A stretch of DNA of 38,837 nucleotides, from contig CANGUU010000017.1 in assembly GCA_947457195.1 (NCBI GenBank), forward strand, positions 1 through 38,837, in the 5' to 3' direction. Shown piece by piece: positions 1 to 7,421 of the stretch; positions within the stretch are counted from its first letter, which is position 1, and each line of letters begins with the position of its first letter. The notes under the pieces are model-generated. The model did no database searches, was not told where the DNA came from, and was given only the letters and a program-made list of their open reading frames with translations. This stretch comes from Gammaproteobacteria bacterium. GTDB lineage: Bacteria > Pseudomonadota > Gammaproteobacteria > Pseudomonadales > Pseudohongiellaceae. The translations under genes and the position numbers were made by a program.

Positions 1-894
1 CGCAACATCATCGTGCTGGAGACCAATGCCAACCCGACGCTGCAGCCAGTCGAGTCCACCAACTGGTCGCTCGGCTTCGACTGGGATGTCACCGACAACT
101 TCTCGCTCGGCATGAACTACGTCGACATCAAATTTGAAAACGTGATCCGCAACCTGCGTCCCTACGACCAGTTGCTGGAATTGCCCGAGTGCCGCTCCGG
201 TTTCTCGCCGGATGGTCTGTTCCCCAGCAATTACCCGATTGCGTCTTTGCGCGGCCAGAACATCTTCACTGCCTGGGGTGGCATCAATACTTTCCCGGGC
301 AACCCGGCCGGTTACCGCTTCCCGATGTACCTGCCGGCCCAGGGCAACGGCTCGCAGTGCTTCGAGCTCGATTCCCTCGGCCGCCCGCAGAAGGGTTACC
401 AGAAGCCGGTCAATATCGCCGAGCAGCACGTGAAGTCGGTGGACTTGCGCATGTCCTACACGCTGGATACCCGTTGGGGCCAATTCAACATCAGCCCCAA
501 CGCCGCCATCCTGCTGGAGTGGAAAGAGCAGGCATCCCCGACGCTGCCCGCCATCGATTTCGTGGGCTTCCGCCCGACCTTCGGAGGCGGCTATCAGGAA
601 TACCGCGTGAACATGCCGATCCGCTGGACCATGAACGAGCACACGGTGATCCTCACGCCGCGCTACCTCAGCAAGCTCGACAACTTCCTGAGCGGCCTGC
701 CCGAAGACGATTTCATCTATTACGACCTCAACTGGCTGTGGCAGTACAACGAAGACCTGCGCGTGAGCGTGTTTGCCAACAACGTGTTCGATCAGTTCCC
801 GACCATGTTCCAGGTGGCCAACTTCGGCAGCGGCATGTTCCCCCGCGATGGTCGCATCATCGGGGCCAGCGTGGAGATGAACTTCGGCTTCTGA
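1..894 (+). CDS. TonB-dependent outer-membrane receptor, C-terminal part (5' truncated by window)
   Basis: The reading frame is open from base 1, so only the last 297 codons are present. The first visible residues contain the 'NP-L-P-EST-NWSLGFDWD' type segment seen in the distal barrel of TonB-dependent receptors. Alternating aromatic/polar beta-strands follow, and the protein ends in Phe (MNFGF), the outer-membrane barrel insertion signal. The plug and TonB box lie outside the window. The family imports scarce large substrates (siderophores, vitamins, glycans, aromatic oligomers) using TonB energy; the substrate cannot be told here. The stop is 16 bases before the Tat-exported ThDP enzyme, so the two are probably co-transcribed. 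This suggests that the receptor feeds substrate to the periplasmic enzymes next door (inference). Confidence 0.9.
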   Translation, partial: RNIIVLETNANPTLQPVESTNWSLGFDWDVTDNFSLGMNYVDIKFENVIRNLRPYDQLLELPECRSGFSPDGLFPSNYPIASLRGQNIFTAWGGINTFPGNPAGYRFPMYLPAQGNGSQCFELDSLGRPQKGYQKPVNIAEQHVKSVDLRMSYTLDTRWGQFNISPNAAILLEWKEQASPTLPAIDFVGFRPTFGGGYQEYRVNMPIRWTMNEHTVILTPRYLSKLDNFLSGLPEDDFIYYDLNWLWQYNEDLRVSVFANNVFDQFPTMFQVANFGSGMFPRDGRIIGASVEMNFGF

Positions 895-910
895 TTCCGT
901 CCGGGGGTTC

Positions 911-2803
911 ATGATGGAAGACAGCGACAAGAGCACGCTCACGAGACGTGGCTTCCTTGGGGGCACCGGGCTGGCGGGTACCGCGGTCGTGTTGGGTGGG
1001 ATGGCACCAGCGGCCGTCGCCCAGCCGGCAGCCGCCGCCTCGGCCTCGGCGCAGCCGCCCAGTGCGGCACAGCTGGCGCGTGACACGGAAGTGGTCGAGC
1101 CGCCGGCAGTCAGCGGCATCACCCGTCGTCCCGGATCCGACCTCATGGTCGAGTTGCTGCGGGACCTCGGTGTGGAGTTCGTGGTAGCCAATCCTTCCTC
1201 CAGCTTCGAGGGGCTGCACGAATCCATCATCAACCACCCGGCCCAGCCCAATCGCAACCCCGAGCTCATCACCGCCCTGCACGAAGGCTCGGCGGTGGAC
1301 ATGGCGCACGGTTACGGCAAGGCCACGGGCAAGCCCATGGTAGTGATGCTGCATGCCACGGTGGGCCTGCAGAACGCGGCCATGGCGATCTACCAGGCGT
1401 TTGTCGACAAGACGCCGATCGTGCTGTTGATCGGCAGCGACGACGGCTTCATCCAGGCGCACATTGCCGACGATCTTGCTGCGCTGGTACGTCCCTACAC
1501 CAAGTGGGACGCAGCGCCCCGCACCTTGCCCGAGGCCTTGGACGCCATTCAGGAGGCCTGGATCCAGGCAGTGACGCCGCCCTGTGCGCCCACACTCGTG
1601 GTGGTGGACTCCCACTTGCAAAAGGCCTCGGCAGAGGGCGTTGCGCTGCCGTCCCTGCGCCAGCCGCAGTTCCCTCTGATCTCCACAGCCGATGCCGAGC
1701 TGATCGCCAGCCGCCTGCTCGGCGCCAGCAACCCGAGACTCGACGTCGGGCGCCTGCGCACCCCGGCGGGTGTGGAGCGCGCCGTGCGTCTGGCAGAACT
1801 GACCGGCGCCTGTGTGGGCACACGAGCCAATCAGGGACCCATGAGCTTTCCGCAGTCGCATCCGCTCTGTGGTCCGGGCGCGAGCACCGACTATGACTTC
1901 GTCCTCGGTCTCGAACTGCCTTCGCCTCACTTCTCCATCAGCGGCCCGGAACTGGGGTCGCTGACCGGTCGCGACGAAGCCGGTGTGGGTTTTTCCATCG
2001 TGCGTGGCAGACCGGCCGCGCCGGGAGCGGCAGAGCGCCGCAGTGCCGACGCCGAGGCGTCGCTGGCACTGATCCTCGAGGCCGTGCTGGCCGCCGGCAG
2101 CGACGCCGCCCGCACCAGCAGCATCCGCCAGCGCAGCGAAGCCCACGGCACCCGCAACCGGGAAGCCAGACTGACGACGCTGCGTGCCCAAGTGCAGCGT
2201 CGCCTCCGCGGTTGGGACGCGAGCCCGGTGAGTACGGCGCGACTCTATGCCGAGCTCTGGCCCTTCATTGCCGACGAAGACTGGTGCATCGGCTCGCAGA
2301 CCAATTTTTCCGGTGGTCACCATGCCGACCTGTGGGCGCACGACAAACCCTACTCTTGCCTCGGCAGCAGCGGTGCGGCCGGAATCGGCTACAGTCTGGG
2401 GGCCTCGGTGGGCGCGGCGCTGGCGGCCCGGGACCACGGCCGTCTCGTCGTCGATTTCCAGGGCGACGGGGATTTCAACTTCATGCCCGGTGCCCTGTGG
2501 ACCGCTGCGCATCATCGCTTGCCGCTGCTGATCGTGATGCACAACAACCGTGCCTGGCACCAGGAGCTGATGTTCGTGCAATACCTCACCGGCGCGCGTG
2601 GCCGCGGCACCGACCGCGCCCACATCGGCACCACGCTGCGGGATCCCTTCGTGAATTATCGCGCCATTGCCGAAGGCTATGGCGTGGAGGGCATCGGTCC
2701 TGTGGCCGATCCGGCCGAGCTGGCCGCCGCCTACCGGCGTGGTATCGAGGTGGTCAAGTCCGGTCGACCCTTCCTGGTCGATGTGCTGACCCAGCCGCGT
2801 TGA
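911..2803 (+). CDS. Tat-exported thiamine-diphosphate-dependent enzyme (acetolactate synthase/benzoylformate decarboxylase superfamily)
   Basis: 630 residues. A twin-arginine signal (TRRGFLGG, residues about 12-19) is followed by an Ala/Gly-rich hydrophobic stretch and a likely AVA cleavage site near residue 38. The ThDP N-terminal domain spans about 70-240 and carries the catalytic glutamate in ALHEGSAV (E125). The C-terminal ThDP domain spans about 425-630 and has the classic cofactor motif: GDG at 518-520, 24 residues, then NN at 545-546. The middle domain is poorly conserved to my eye. Family members decarboxylate or ligate 2-keto acids; the substrate is unknown. Tat export would fit a protein that must bind its cofactor before translocation, and would place this activity in the periplasm, which is unusual. 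It is followed after 10 bases by a secreted cytochrome c, a possible electron acceptor (inference). The ATG at 914 is an alternative start. Confidence 0.87.
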   Translation: MMEDSDKSTLTRRGFLGGTGLAGTAVVLGGMAPAAVAQPAAAASASAQPPSAAQLARDTEVVEPPAVSGITRRPGSDLMVELLRDLGVEFVVANPSSSFEGLHESIINHPAQPNRNPELITALHEGSAVDMAHGYGKATGKPMVVMLHATVGLQNAAMAIYQAFVDKTPIVLLIGSDDGFIQAHIADDLAALVRPYTKWDAAPRTLPEALDAIQEAWIQAVTPPCAPTLVVVDSHLQKASAEGVALPSLRQPQFPLISTADAELIASRLLGASNPRLDVGRLRTPAGVERAVRLAELTGACVGTRANQGPMSFPQSHPLCGPGASTDYDFVLGLELPSPHFSISGPELGSLTGRDEAGVGFSIVRGRPAAPGAAERRSADAEASLALILEAVLAAGSDAARTSSIRQRSEAHGTRNREARLTTLRAQVQRRLRGWDASPVSTARLYAELWPFIADEDWCIGSQTNFSGGHHADLWAHDKPYSCLGSSGAAGIGYSLGASVGAALAARDHGRLVVDFQGDGDFNFMPGALWTAAHHRLPLLIVMHNNRAWHQELMFVQYLTGARGRGTDRAHIGTTLRDPFVNYRAIAEGYGVEGIGPVADPAELAAAYRRGIEVVKSGRPFLVDVLTQPR

Positions 2804-2813
2804 GGACTACTGC

Positions 2814-3287
2814 ATGCAGATCATGACGCATCTTTTGCCCCCGGCCGGATTCCCTCCCGCCCGCCGCTCCCTGGCGGCGACACTGGGGTTGGCGTTGCTC
2901 AGCGTGTGGTTGCCAGCGCACCCCTTGCTGGCGCAGACCGCCGGTGCCAGTCTCTACTTGGAGCACGGTTGCTACGGCTGTCACGGCCATCAGGGCAAGG
3001 GGACGCATGTCGAGCAGGCCAACAACCTGTTCCCCAAACCGCCGGTGCTGCTGGCGGGCAGGACGCCCTTCCTGGTCAGTGAGGACGTGTTCCGGGCCTA
3101 CTTGCGGCTGCGTGCCGAGCAGCAGCCCCAACAGCCCAGCGTGATGATGCCGCACTACAGCGCCGAGGTACTCGACGATGCCGAGGTGTCGGTGCTCTAC
3201 GCCCACATCATGGATTTTCCCGTCGACGAGCCGGCGCTGGAGGAGACGGTGCTGGGTTGGTTGCTCGAGCACGCCCAGGCCCGTTGA
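2814..3287 (+). CDS. Secreted mono-heme cytochrome c
   Basis: 157 residues. The N-terminus is basic then hydrophobic and looks like a Sec signal peptide ending near residue 41 (LLAQ). A single heme-attachment motif CYGCH lies at residues 53-57, followed by GHQGKGT, a usual class I cytochrome c arrangement. VMMPHY at about residues 107-112 could supply the distal methionine ligand. The mature protein is of normal class I size and should act as a periplasmic electron carrier. It starts 10 bases after the ThDP enzyme, so the two are very probably one transcript and may be redox partners (inference). Its last 80 bases overlap the 3' end of the convergent BKACE gene. No terminator is visible between the two. 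Confidence 0.88.
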   Translation: MQIMTHLLPPAGFPPARRSLAATLGLALLSVWLPAHPLLAQTAGASLYLEHGCYGCHGHQGKGTHVEQANNLFPKPPVLLAGRTPFLVSEDVFRAYLRLRAEQQPQQPSVMMPHYSAEVLDDAEVSVLYAHIMDFPVDEPALEETVLGWLLEHAQAR

Positions 3288-4107
3288 TCCCGCATTGCAG
3301 CAGTTGTCGCGCCTCGGCAGCCGTGGCCGGCCGGCGCCCCGCTGCCCGCGCTTGCTCGACCGCGAGGCGCACCAGTGCGGCGTTGTCCGCCACCGGCCTG
3401 CCGTCCGGTCCCAGCACATTGTTTTCGAAGCCCACGCGTGCGTGGCCACCGGCGTGGGCCACAGCGCCCATGATGCTGCTCTCGGCCTGACCGAAGGCGC
3501 AGCACATCCAGTGCTGCCCGGCACCGAGGTGGTCGAGAAATGCGCCGAGCCCGCCGCTGTCGGTGGCGGGCTGGTCGAAGCGCCCCAGAACGAACAGCAG
3601 GAAGTGCGGGCCTCGCGGCAGAACACCGTCGGATACCAACTGGTTGAAACGCTGCAGCTCGGCCGGACTGTAGAGGATGTACTGCAGCAGGGTACCGGCC
3701 GCGGCGAGCTGCGACAGTACGGGGGCGGACACCGCGACGTCTTCCGCATTGGCCAGCAATTCCCGCAGCGCCAGCGAGGCCGACTCCGGTTGCAGGGCCA
3801 GCAGCGACTGCAGTTGCTCGTCGCGCTGGTAGACGCGGGCCGCTTCGGATGTCACCTGGATCAGCAACGCGTCTCCGACTTCGGCGCGGATGGCAGCCAG
3901 CGCGGGCCGGTAGTCTTCGGGCGCCAGACTGTGTCGCGCCTGCGCGTCGCGCACGTGCAAGTGCAGCAGGCAGGCCCCGGCATCGAGGCAGGCGCGGGCC
4001 GTTCGCGCCAGTTCGCGCGGCGTCAGCGGCAGGGCCGGGTGGTCGGCACGCTGGCGGCGCGCCCCGTTCGGTGCCACCGCCACCAGTATCGGCTGGTCAG
4101 CGCTCAC
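3208..4107 (-). CDS. Beta-keto acid cleavage enzyme (BKACE, formerly DUF849; 3-keto-5-aminohexanoate cleavage enzyme family)
   Basis: 299 residues. The N-terminus APNGARR...ADHPALPLTP is the family signature. HLHVRD (about residues 48-53) carries the two zinc-binding histidines. GFENNVLG near residue 225 matches the glutamate of the metal site. The family transfers acetyl from acetyl-CoA to a beta-keto acid, giving acetoacetate and a new acyl-CoA; substrates range from 3-keto-5-aminohexanoate to dehydrocarnitine. The specific substrate cannot be deduced. The GTG start overlaps the upstream NTF2-like stop (GTGA), so the genes are translationally coupled. The domain seems to end near residue 270. 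The last ~28 residues are Pro/Ala/Arg-rich and mostly encoded inside the convergent cytochrome gene, so they are probably a non-functional extension. Confidence 0.9.
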   Translation of the reverse strand: MSADQPILVAVAPNGARRQRADHPALPLTPRELARTARACLDAGACLLHLHVRDAQARHSLAPEDYRPALAAIRAEVGDALLIQVTSEAARVYQRDEQLQSLLALQPESASLALRELLANAEDVAVSAPVLSQLAAAGTLLQYILYSPAELQRFNQLVSDGVLPRGPHFLLFVLGRFDQPATDSGGLGAFLDHLGAGQHWMCCAFGQAESSIMGAVAHAGGHARVGFENNVLGPDGRPVADNAALVRLAVEQARAAGRRPATAAEARQLLQCGINGPGRARATNPAPSPPAPARRRENP

Positions 4108-4586
4108 GACGAAGTGCTCCCCTGCAGCAGCCCCACCGGGCCGCGGTTGCCCTGCGCCAGAAAGATACGCTCGATGTGCCGGCGACTGATGCGCCAGCGA
4201 CCGTCGGAGCCGCGGCGATACTCATCGACGAAGTCGGCCACGAGGTGCGGTTCGGCCGGTACGATCGGTGCGGAGCCATCGCAGGCAAACGTCAGGCACA
4301 CGCTGCTGCCACTGCCGCTCCCGTCCGGCGCCCAGCGCAGCCGCAGACAGGAGTAGAGGTGGCGCGCCGTGCGCGGGCCAGCCGCGCTGCGGCGGCTGAA
4401 CAGGTCGCGGATCTCGGCGCGCCCCACCGAACGGCGCGTGCCGTGGGTATAGATGGCATCCTCCGTGAACAGTTCCACCAGTGCCTCGATGTCGCCGTGA
4501 TCGAGGAAATGACAGAAGTCGGTGTTGAGTGCCTCCAGTGCCAGCCGGGTTTCCAGCTCGCTCAGGCGTTGCGCGTCAGTCGCCAT
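4104..4586 (-). CDS. NTF2-like/SnoaL-type protein (cytoplasmic)
   Basis: 160 residues with no signal peptide. The pattern FCHFLDHGDIEALVELFTEDA followed by YTHGTR and then RAEIRDLF is the alpha-helical opening and first strands of the SnoaL/NTF2-like alpha+beta cone fold. The family includes isomerases, dehydratases and small subunits of ring-hydroxylating dioxygenases, so no reaction is assigned. I chose the ATG at 4586 because AAGGAG lies about 10 bases upstream; an earlier ATG at 4607 is possible. The gene overlaps the end of the FAH-family gene by about 25 bases and the BKACE start by 4 bases, placing it firmly in the five-gene catabolic operon. A role on a CoA-ester or keto-acid intermediate is inference. 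Confidence 0.82.
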   Translation of the reverse strand: MATDAQRLSELETRLALEALNTDFCHFLDHGDIEALVELFTEDAIYTHGTRRSVGRAEIRDLFSRRSAAGPRTARHLYSCLRLRWAPDGSGSGSSVCLTFACDGSAPIVPAEPHLVADFVDEYRRGSDGRWRISRRHIERIFLAQGNRGPVGLLQGSTSS

Positions 4587-5539
4587 CGGCCCAGTGCTCC
4601 TTTGCATCGTTCCACCGGGGATACCTGCCGGCCCAGTCCACTGATGTCGATCTCGATCGGCCCTGCCACGGTCTGCAGGTTGGCGTGGTGGATCGATTTG
4701 CGTGTGGCGGAAGGCTTGAAGGCCGTCCCCAGCGCAATCACGTCACCGGGGTGCAGCGTGAGGAAGTGGCTGATGAAGCTCAGCACCTCGGCGACCTTGA
4801 AGTTGTAGTAGCGGGTACTGTCCTCGGCGACCAGTTCGCCACCCACCCGGCAGACCACATCGAGGTCGTCAGGATCCGGCACAGCGGCCGCGGTGACCAG
4901 CCACGGGCCCATCACACTGAAGGTGTCGCTGCCCTTGTAGCGCGCGGCATACGACAGGTGCTGCTCCACGCGCTGCAGACCGGAGGGCTCGTCAGGACGC
5001 GCGTAGAGCGCGTAGTAGTGAAAGCAATCCTCGGCACGCATGCCGTTGCCGGTGATGTCATCGAAGATGGTGTAGCCGAACACGTGCTCGAGTGCCCTTT
5101 CCGGAGCCACTTCGCGCGCGGTGCGGCCGATCACGCAGGCGAGCTCCGGCTCCGGGTGCACGCTGCCGTAGTACTCGCGAATCATGACGGGCTGCCCGTG
5201 TGCCACCAGCGAAGACGGCGGTTTCAGAAAGAACGCGGGATGCTCCGGCGCGCTGATCTTGCGCGCATTACTGGCGGAATTGTTCATGGCCACGCCACAG
5301 ATCTTGCCGGGGGCCGGCAGGGGCGGCAGCCAGGTCACCTCCGAGACGGGGATCGGCTGCATGGCCGCCGGTGGCGCCGCCAGCAAGGCCTCCACCGCAG
5401 CGAGCCCCGCGGCACCGGCGTCGATGAGGCTCTGCAGACTGCCGGCGCAGGGCAGGCTGTCGAGCGGCAGCAGGTGGCTGTCGTCCAGCGCCACGCCTGT
5501 CAGCGTGCGCTGTTGGTACTGGAAAGTGGCGAGCTTCAT
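4562..5539 (-). CDS. Fumarylacetoacetate hydrolase (FAH) family protein
   Basis: 325 residues starting MKLATFQYQQ. The N-terminal cap domain (about 1-80) is followed by the FAH catalytic fold from LPAPGKICGVAMNN onwards. SVHPEPELACVIG holds the metal-binding acidic pair, FDDITGNGM the third acidic ligand, and ALGTAFKPS the late active-site loop. Family members hydrolyse C-C bonds of diketo acids (fumarylacetoacetate, acylpyruvates), or decarboxylate or hydrate related acids, using Mg/Mn. If it has true fumarylacetoacetase-like activity it would release acetoacetate, which fits its operon partners, but the substrate is not proven. Seven bases separate its start from the upstream acyl-CoA ligase stop. 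A longer in-frame start at 5674 lies within the ligase and is unlikely. Confidence 0.9.
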   Translation of the reverse strand: MKLATFQYQQRTLTGVALDDSHLLPLDSLPCAGSLQSLIDAGAAGLAAVEALLAAPPAAMQPIPVSEVTWLPPLPAPGKICGVAMNNSASNARKISAPEHPAFFLKPPSSLVAHGQPVMIREYYGSVHPEPELACVIGRTAREVAPERALEHVFGYTIFDDITGNGMRAEDCFHYYALYARPDEPSGLQRVEQHLSYAARYKGSDTFSVMGPWLVTAAAVPDPDDLDVVCRVGGELVAEDSTRYYNFKVAEVLSFISHFLTLHPGDVIALGTAFKPSATRKSIHHANLQTVAGPIEIDISGLGRQVSPVERCKGALGRWRLTRNA

Positions 5540-5546
5540 GGCAGGG

Positions 5547-7421
5547 TCACCGGTCGGAAGGAAGGGAAGGCAAAGCAGCCACGGCGGTCTGCTGCAGTTC
5601 GCTGCGCAGCTGGCGCCTGAGGATCTTGTTGGATGCCGTGCGGGGCAGTGCCTCCACGACCCTGAGTTCGGCAATACGGTACAGCGGGCTCAAGCCGGTC
5701 GACAGCCGCTGCTGCAAACGATGCTGCAGCGCGGGGCTGGCAGTCGCCGGGGCATCCAGCACGGCAAAAATCACCAGCTGCGACGGTCCACCGCCCGCGG
5801 GCGCCCGGGACACCGCCGCACAATCCAGCAGGCCAGGCTCCGCCAGCAGGACACGCTCGATTTCTGCCGACGCCACCTTGATGCCACCGAGGTTCATGGT
5901 GTCGTCGGCGCGACCGAGCGCCCGGTAGTAGCCGTTGGGCAAGCGCTCCACCTCATCGCCATGACGGCGCAACGGACGATCGTCGCTGCCGTGCGGCGTG
6001 CCGGCGTAGTACTCGGCGTAGTGGTCGCGTCCGAGCAGATCGGTCGAGAGACCGATGGACGTACCGCCAAGAAACAGTTCGCCACTGGCGGCGGGTTGAC
6101 CGCGCGCATCGGCAATTTCGCAGCGCAGCCCGAGGGCGGGCGTGGAGAACAACGACGGATAGGCCGGCTGCAGCAGGGTTTGCGTGAGATAGGCCCCGCC
6201 TATTTCGGTGCCACCGCAGTACTCGATCACGGGCCTGCCGCCAGCGCAGTCCATCAGCCAGCGCATGTCCGCCGCGTTGGAGCATTCCCCCGTGGAGGAA
6301 AAGCGGCGAATCGTTTGCCAGTCGAGCCCGTCTACGCAGCCTCCGCTGCGCCAGGCCTTGACGAGACTCGGCACGAGACCAAGCAAGGTCACCCGGCGCC
6401 GCTGCACGAAACTGGTGAAGGGCCGACCGGTGGGGGCGCCTTCGAACAGCGCCAGCGTGGCTCCGTTGATCAGGGTGGCGCAGATCAGCCACGGTCCCAT
6501 CATCCAGCCGGGACTGGTGGGCCAGGCCACGACGTCGCCGGGTCGGATATCGTGATGGCAGTGACCGTCCATCGCGCACTTGAGCGGCGTCGTGTGGGTC
6601 CACGGGATGGCTTTCGGCGCCGCCGTGGTACCGGAGGAGAACAGGATGTTGAGCGTCGCCGAGGCCGGCAGGGCAGAGGCAGTCGGCGCACCTTCCGGAG
6701 GCAGGAAGTCCTCCCAGGCGACATCGCCGGCGCGCAGGGCGGCCGCTGTGGCGGGGGACTCGCGCCGCAGGACGACGCAGCGCGGCGCCGCGGCATCGCA
6801 CAGTTTGCCGTACAGGGCATGCCGCTGGTTGCCACGCAGCACGACGTCCTGCGTCAGCACCAGCGAGCAGGGCACCAGTGCGAGACGCGCGGCCAATTCG
6901 CTGGCTGCCAGACTGTCGGGCATCGAAACCACCACGGCCCCGGTCAGCACCACACCCAACCAGGCCGCCACCGCCTCCGGTGTCATCGCCATCACCAAAC
7001 CCACGGACGAACCGGCGCCCAGCCCGCGTTGCTGCAGACCGCGGGCGACTCGTCGGCTCAGGCGCTCAAGGTCGCCGTAACTCCACTGTGTCTGCTGCCC
7101 GTCCTCGCTGTCGTGCAGCAGGGCGAGGCGATCGGGTGGTGCCATAAAGCAGGACTCGGCGATGTTGAGACGGGCATCCGGCAACCAGCGTGCGCGCACC
7201 GGATCGGTGGCCTCTGCCAGCAGTTGCCGAGGCGCCCGCCGAAAGCGGATCTGCAGCCGGTCGAGCATGTAGGCCCAGAACTGCTCGGGCTCGTTTACCG
7301 ACCAGCGGTAGAGCGCGTCGTAGGTCGGCAGCCCGCGTTCCCGCAGCATGGCGGCCAGATTGCTGTGCCGCAGCTCATCGGGGCCCGGCAGCCAGCCCGC
7401 GCTGTCATCACCGCGGCGCAT
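5547..7421 (-). CDS. AMP-forming acyl-CoA ligase (acetyl-CoA synthetase/AAE17-18-like)
   Basis: 624 residues. The adenylate-forming P-loop FSSGTTAAPK lies at 261-270. YCGGTEIGG and the GRADDTMNLGGIKV hinge region follow, with the catalytic lysine K599 in PRTASNKILRR near the C-terminus. The ordered motifs resemble acetyl/acetoacetyl-CoA synthetases and, most closely from memory, the plant acyl-activating enzymes AAE17/AAE18 and their bacterial relatives. It should activate a carboxylic acid to its CoA thioester with ATP. Acetoacetate is an attractive substrate given the BKACE and thiolase neighbours, but a different acid is equally open. The ATG at 7421 overlaps the thiolase stop (TGATG), indicating translational coupling; an ATG at 7442 inside the thiolase is less likely. 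Confidence 0.9.
   Translation of the reverse strand: MRRGDDSAGWLPGPDELRHSNLAAMLRERGLPTYDALYRWSVNEPEQFWAYMLDRLQIRFRRAPRQLLAEATDPVRARWLPDARLNIAESCFMAPPDRLALLHDSEDGQQTQWSYGDLERLSRRVARGLQQRGLGAGSSVGLVMAMTPEAVAAWLGVVLTGAVVVSMPDSLAASELAARLALVPCSLVLTQDVVLRGNQRHALYGKLCDAAAPRCVVLRRESPATAAALRAGDVAWEDFLPPEGAPTASALPASATLNILFSSGTTAAPKAIPWTHTTPLKCAMDGHCHHDIRPGDVVAWPTSPGWMMGPWLICATLINGATLALFEGAPTGRPFTSFVQRRRVTLLGLVPSLVKAWRSGGCVDGLDWQTIRRFSSTGECSNAADMRWLMDCAGGRPVIEYCGGTEIGGAYLTQTLLQPAYPSLFSTPALGLRCEIADARGQPAASGELFLGGTSIGLSTDLLGRDHYAEYYAGTPHGSDDRPLRRHGDEVERLPNGYYRALGRADDTMNLGGIKVASAEIERVLLAEPGLLDCAAVSRAPAGGGPSQLVIFAVLDAPATASPALQHRLQQRLSTGLSPLYRIAELRVVEALPRTASNKILRRQLRSELQQTAVAALPSLPSDR

Noticed and set aside
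857-2623. 588-codon open frame on the - strand
   Set aside because: It is antisense to the ThDP enzyme, which has a Tat signal and intact motifs; its translation is Gly/Arg/His-rich without domains.
3178-4356. 392-codon open frame on the + strand
   Set aside because: It is antisense to BKACE and the NTF2-like gene, both with family signatures.
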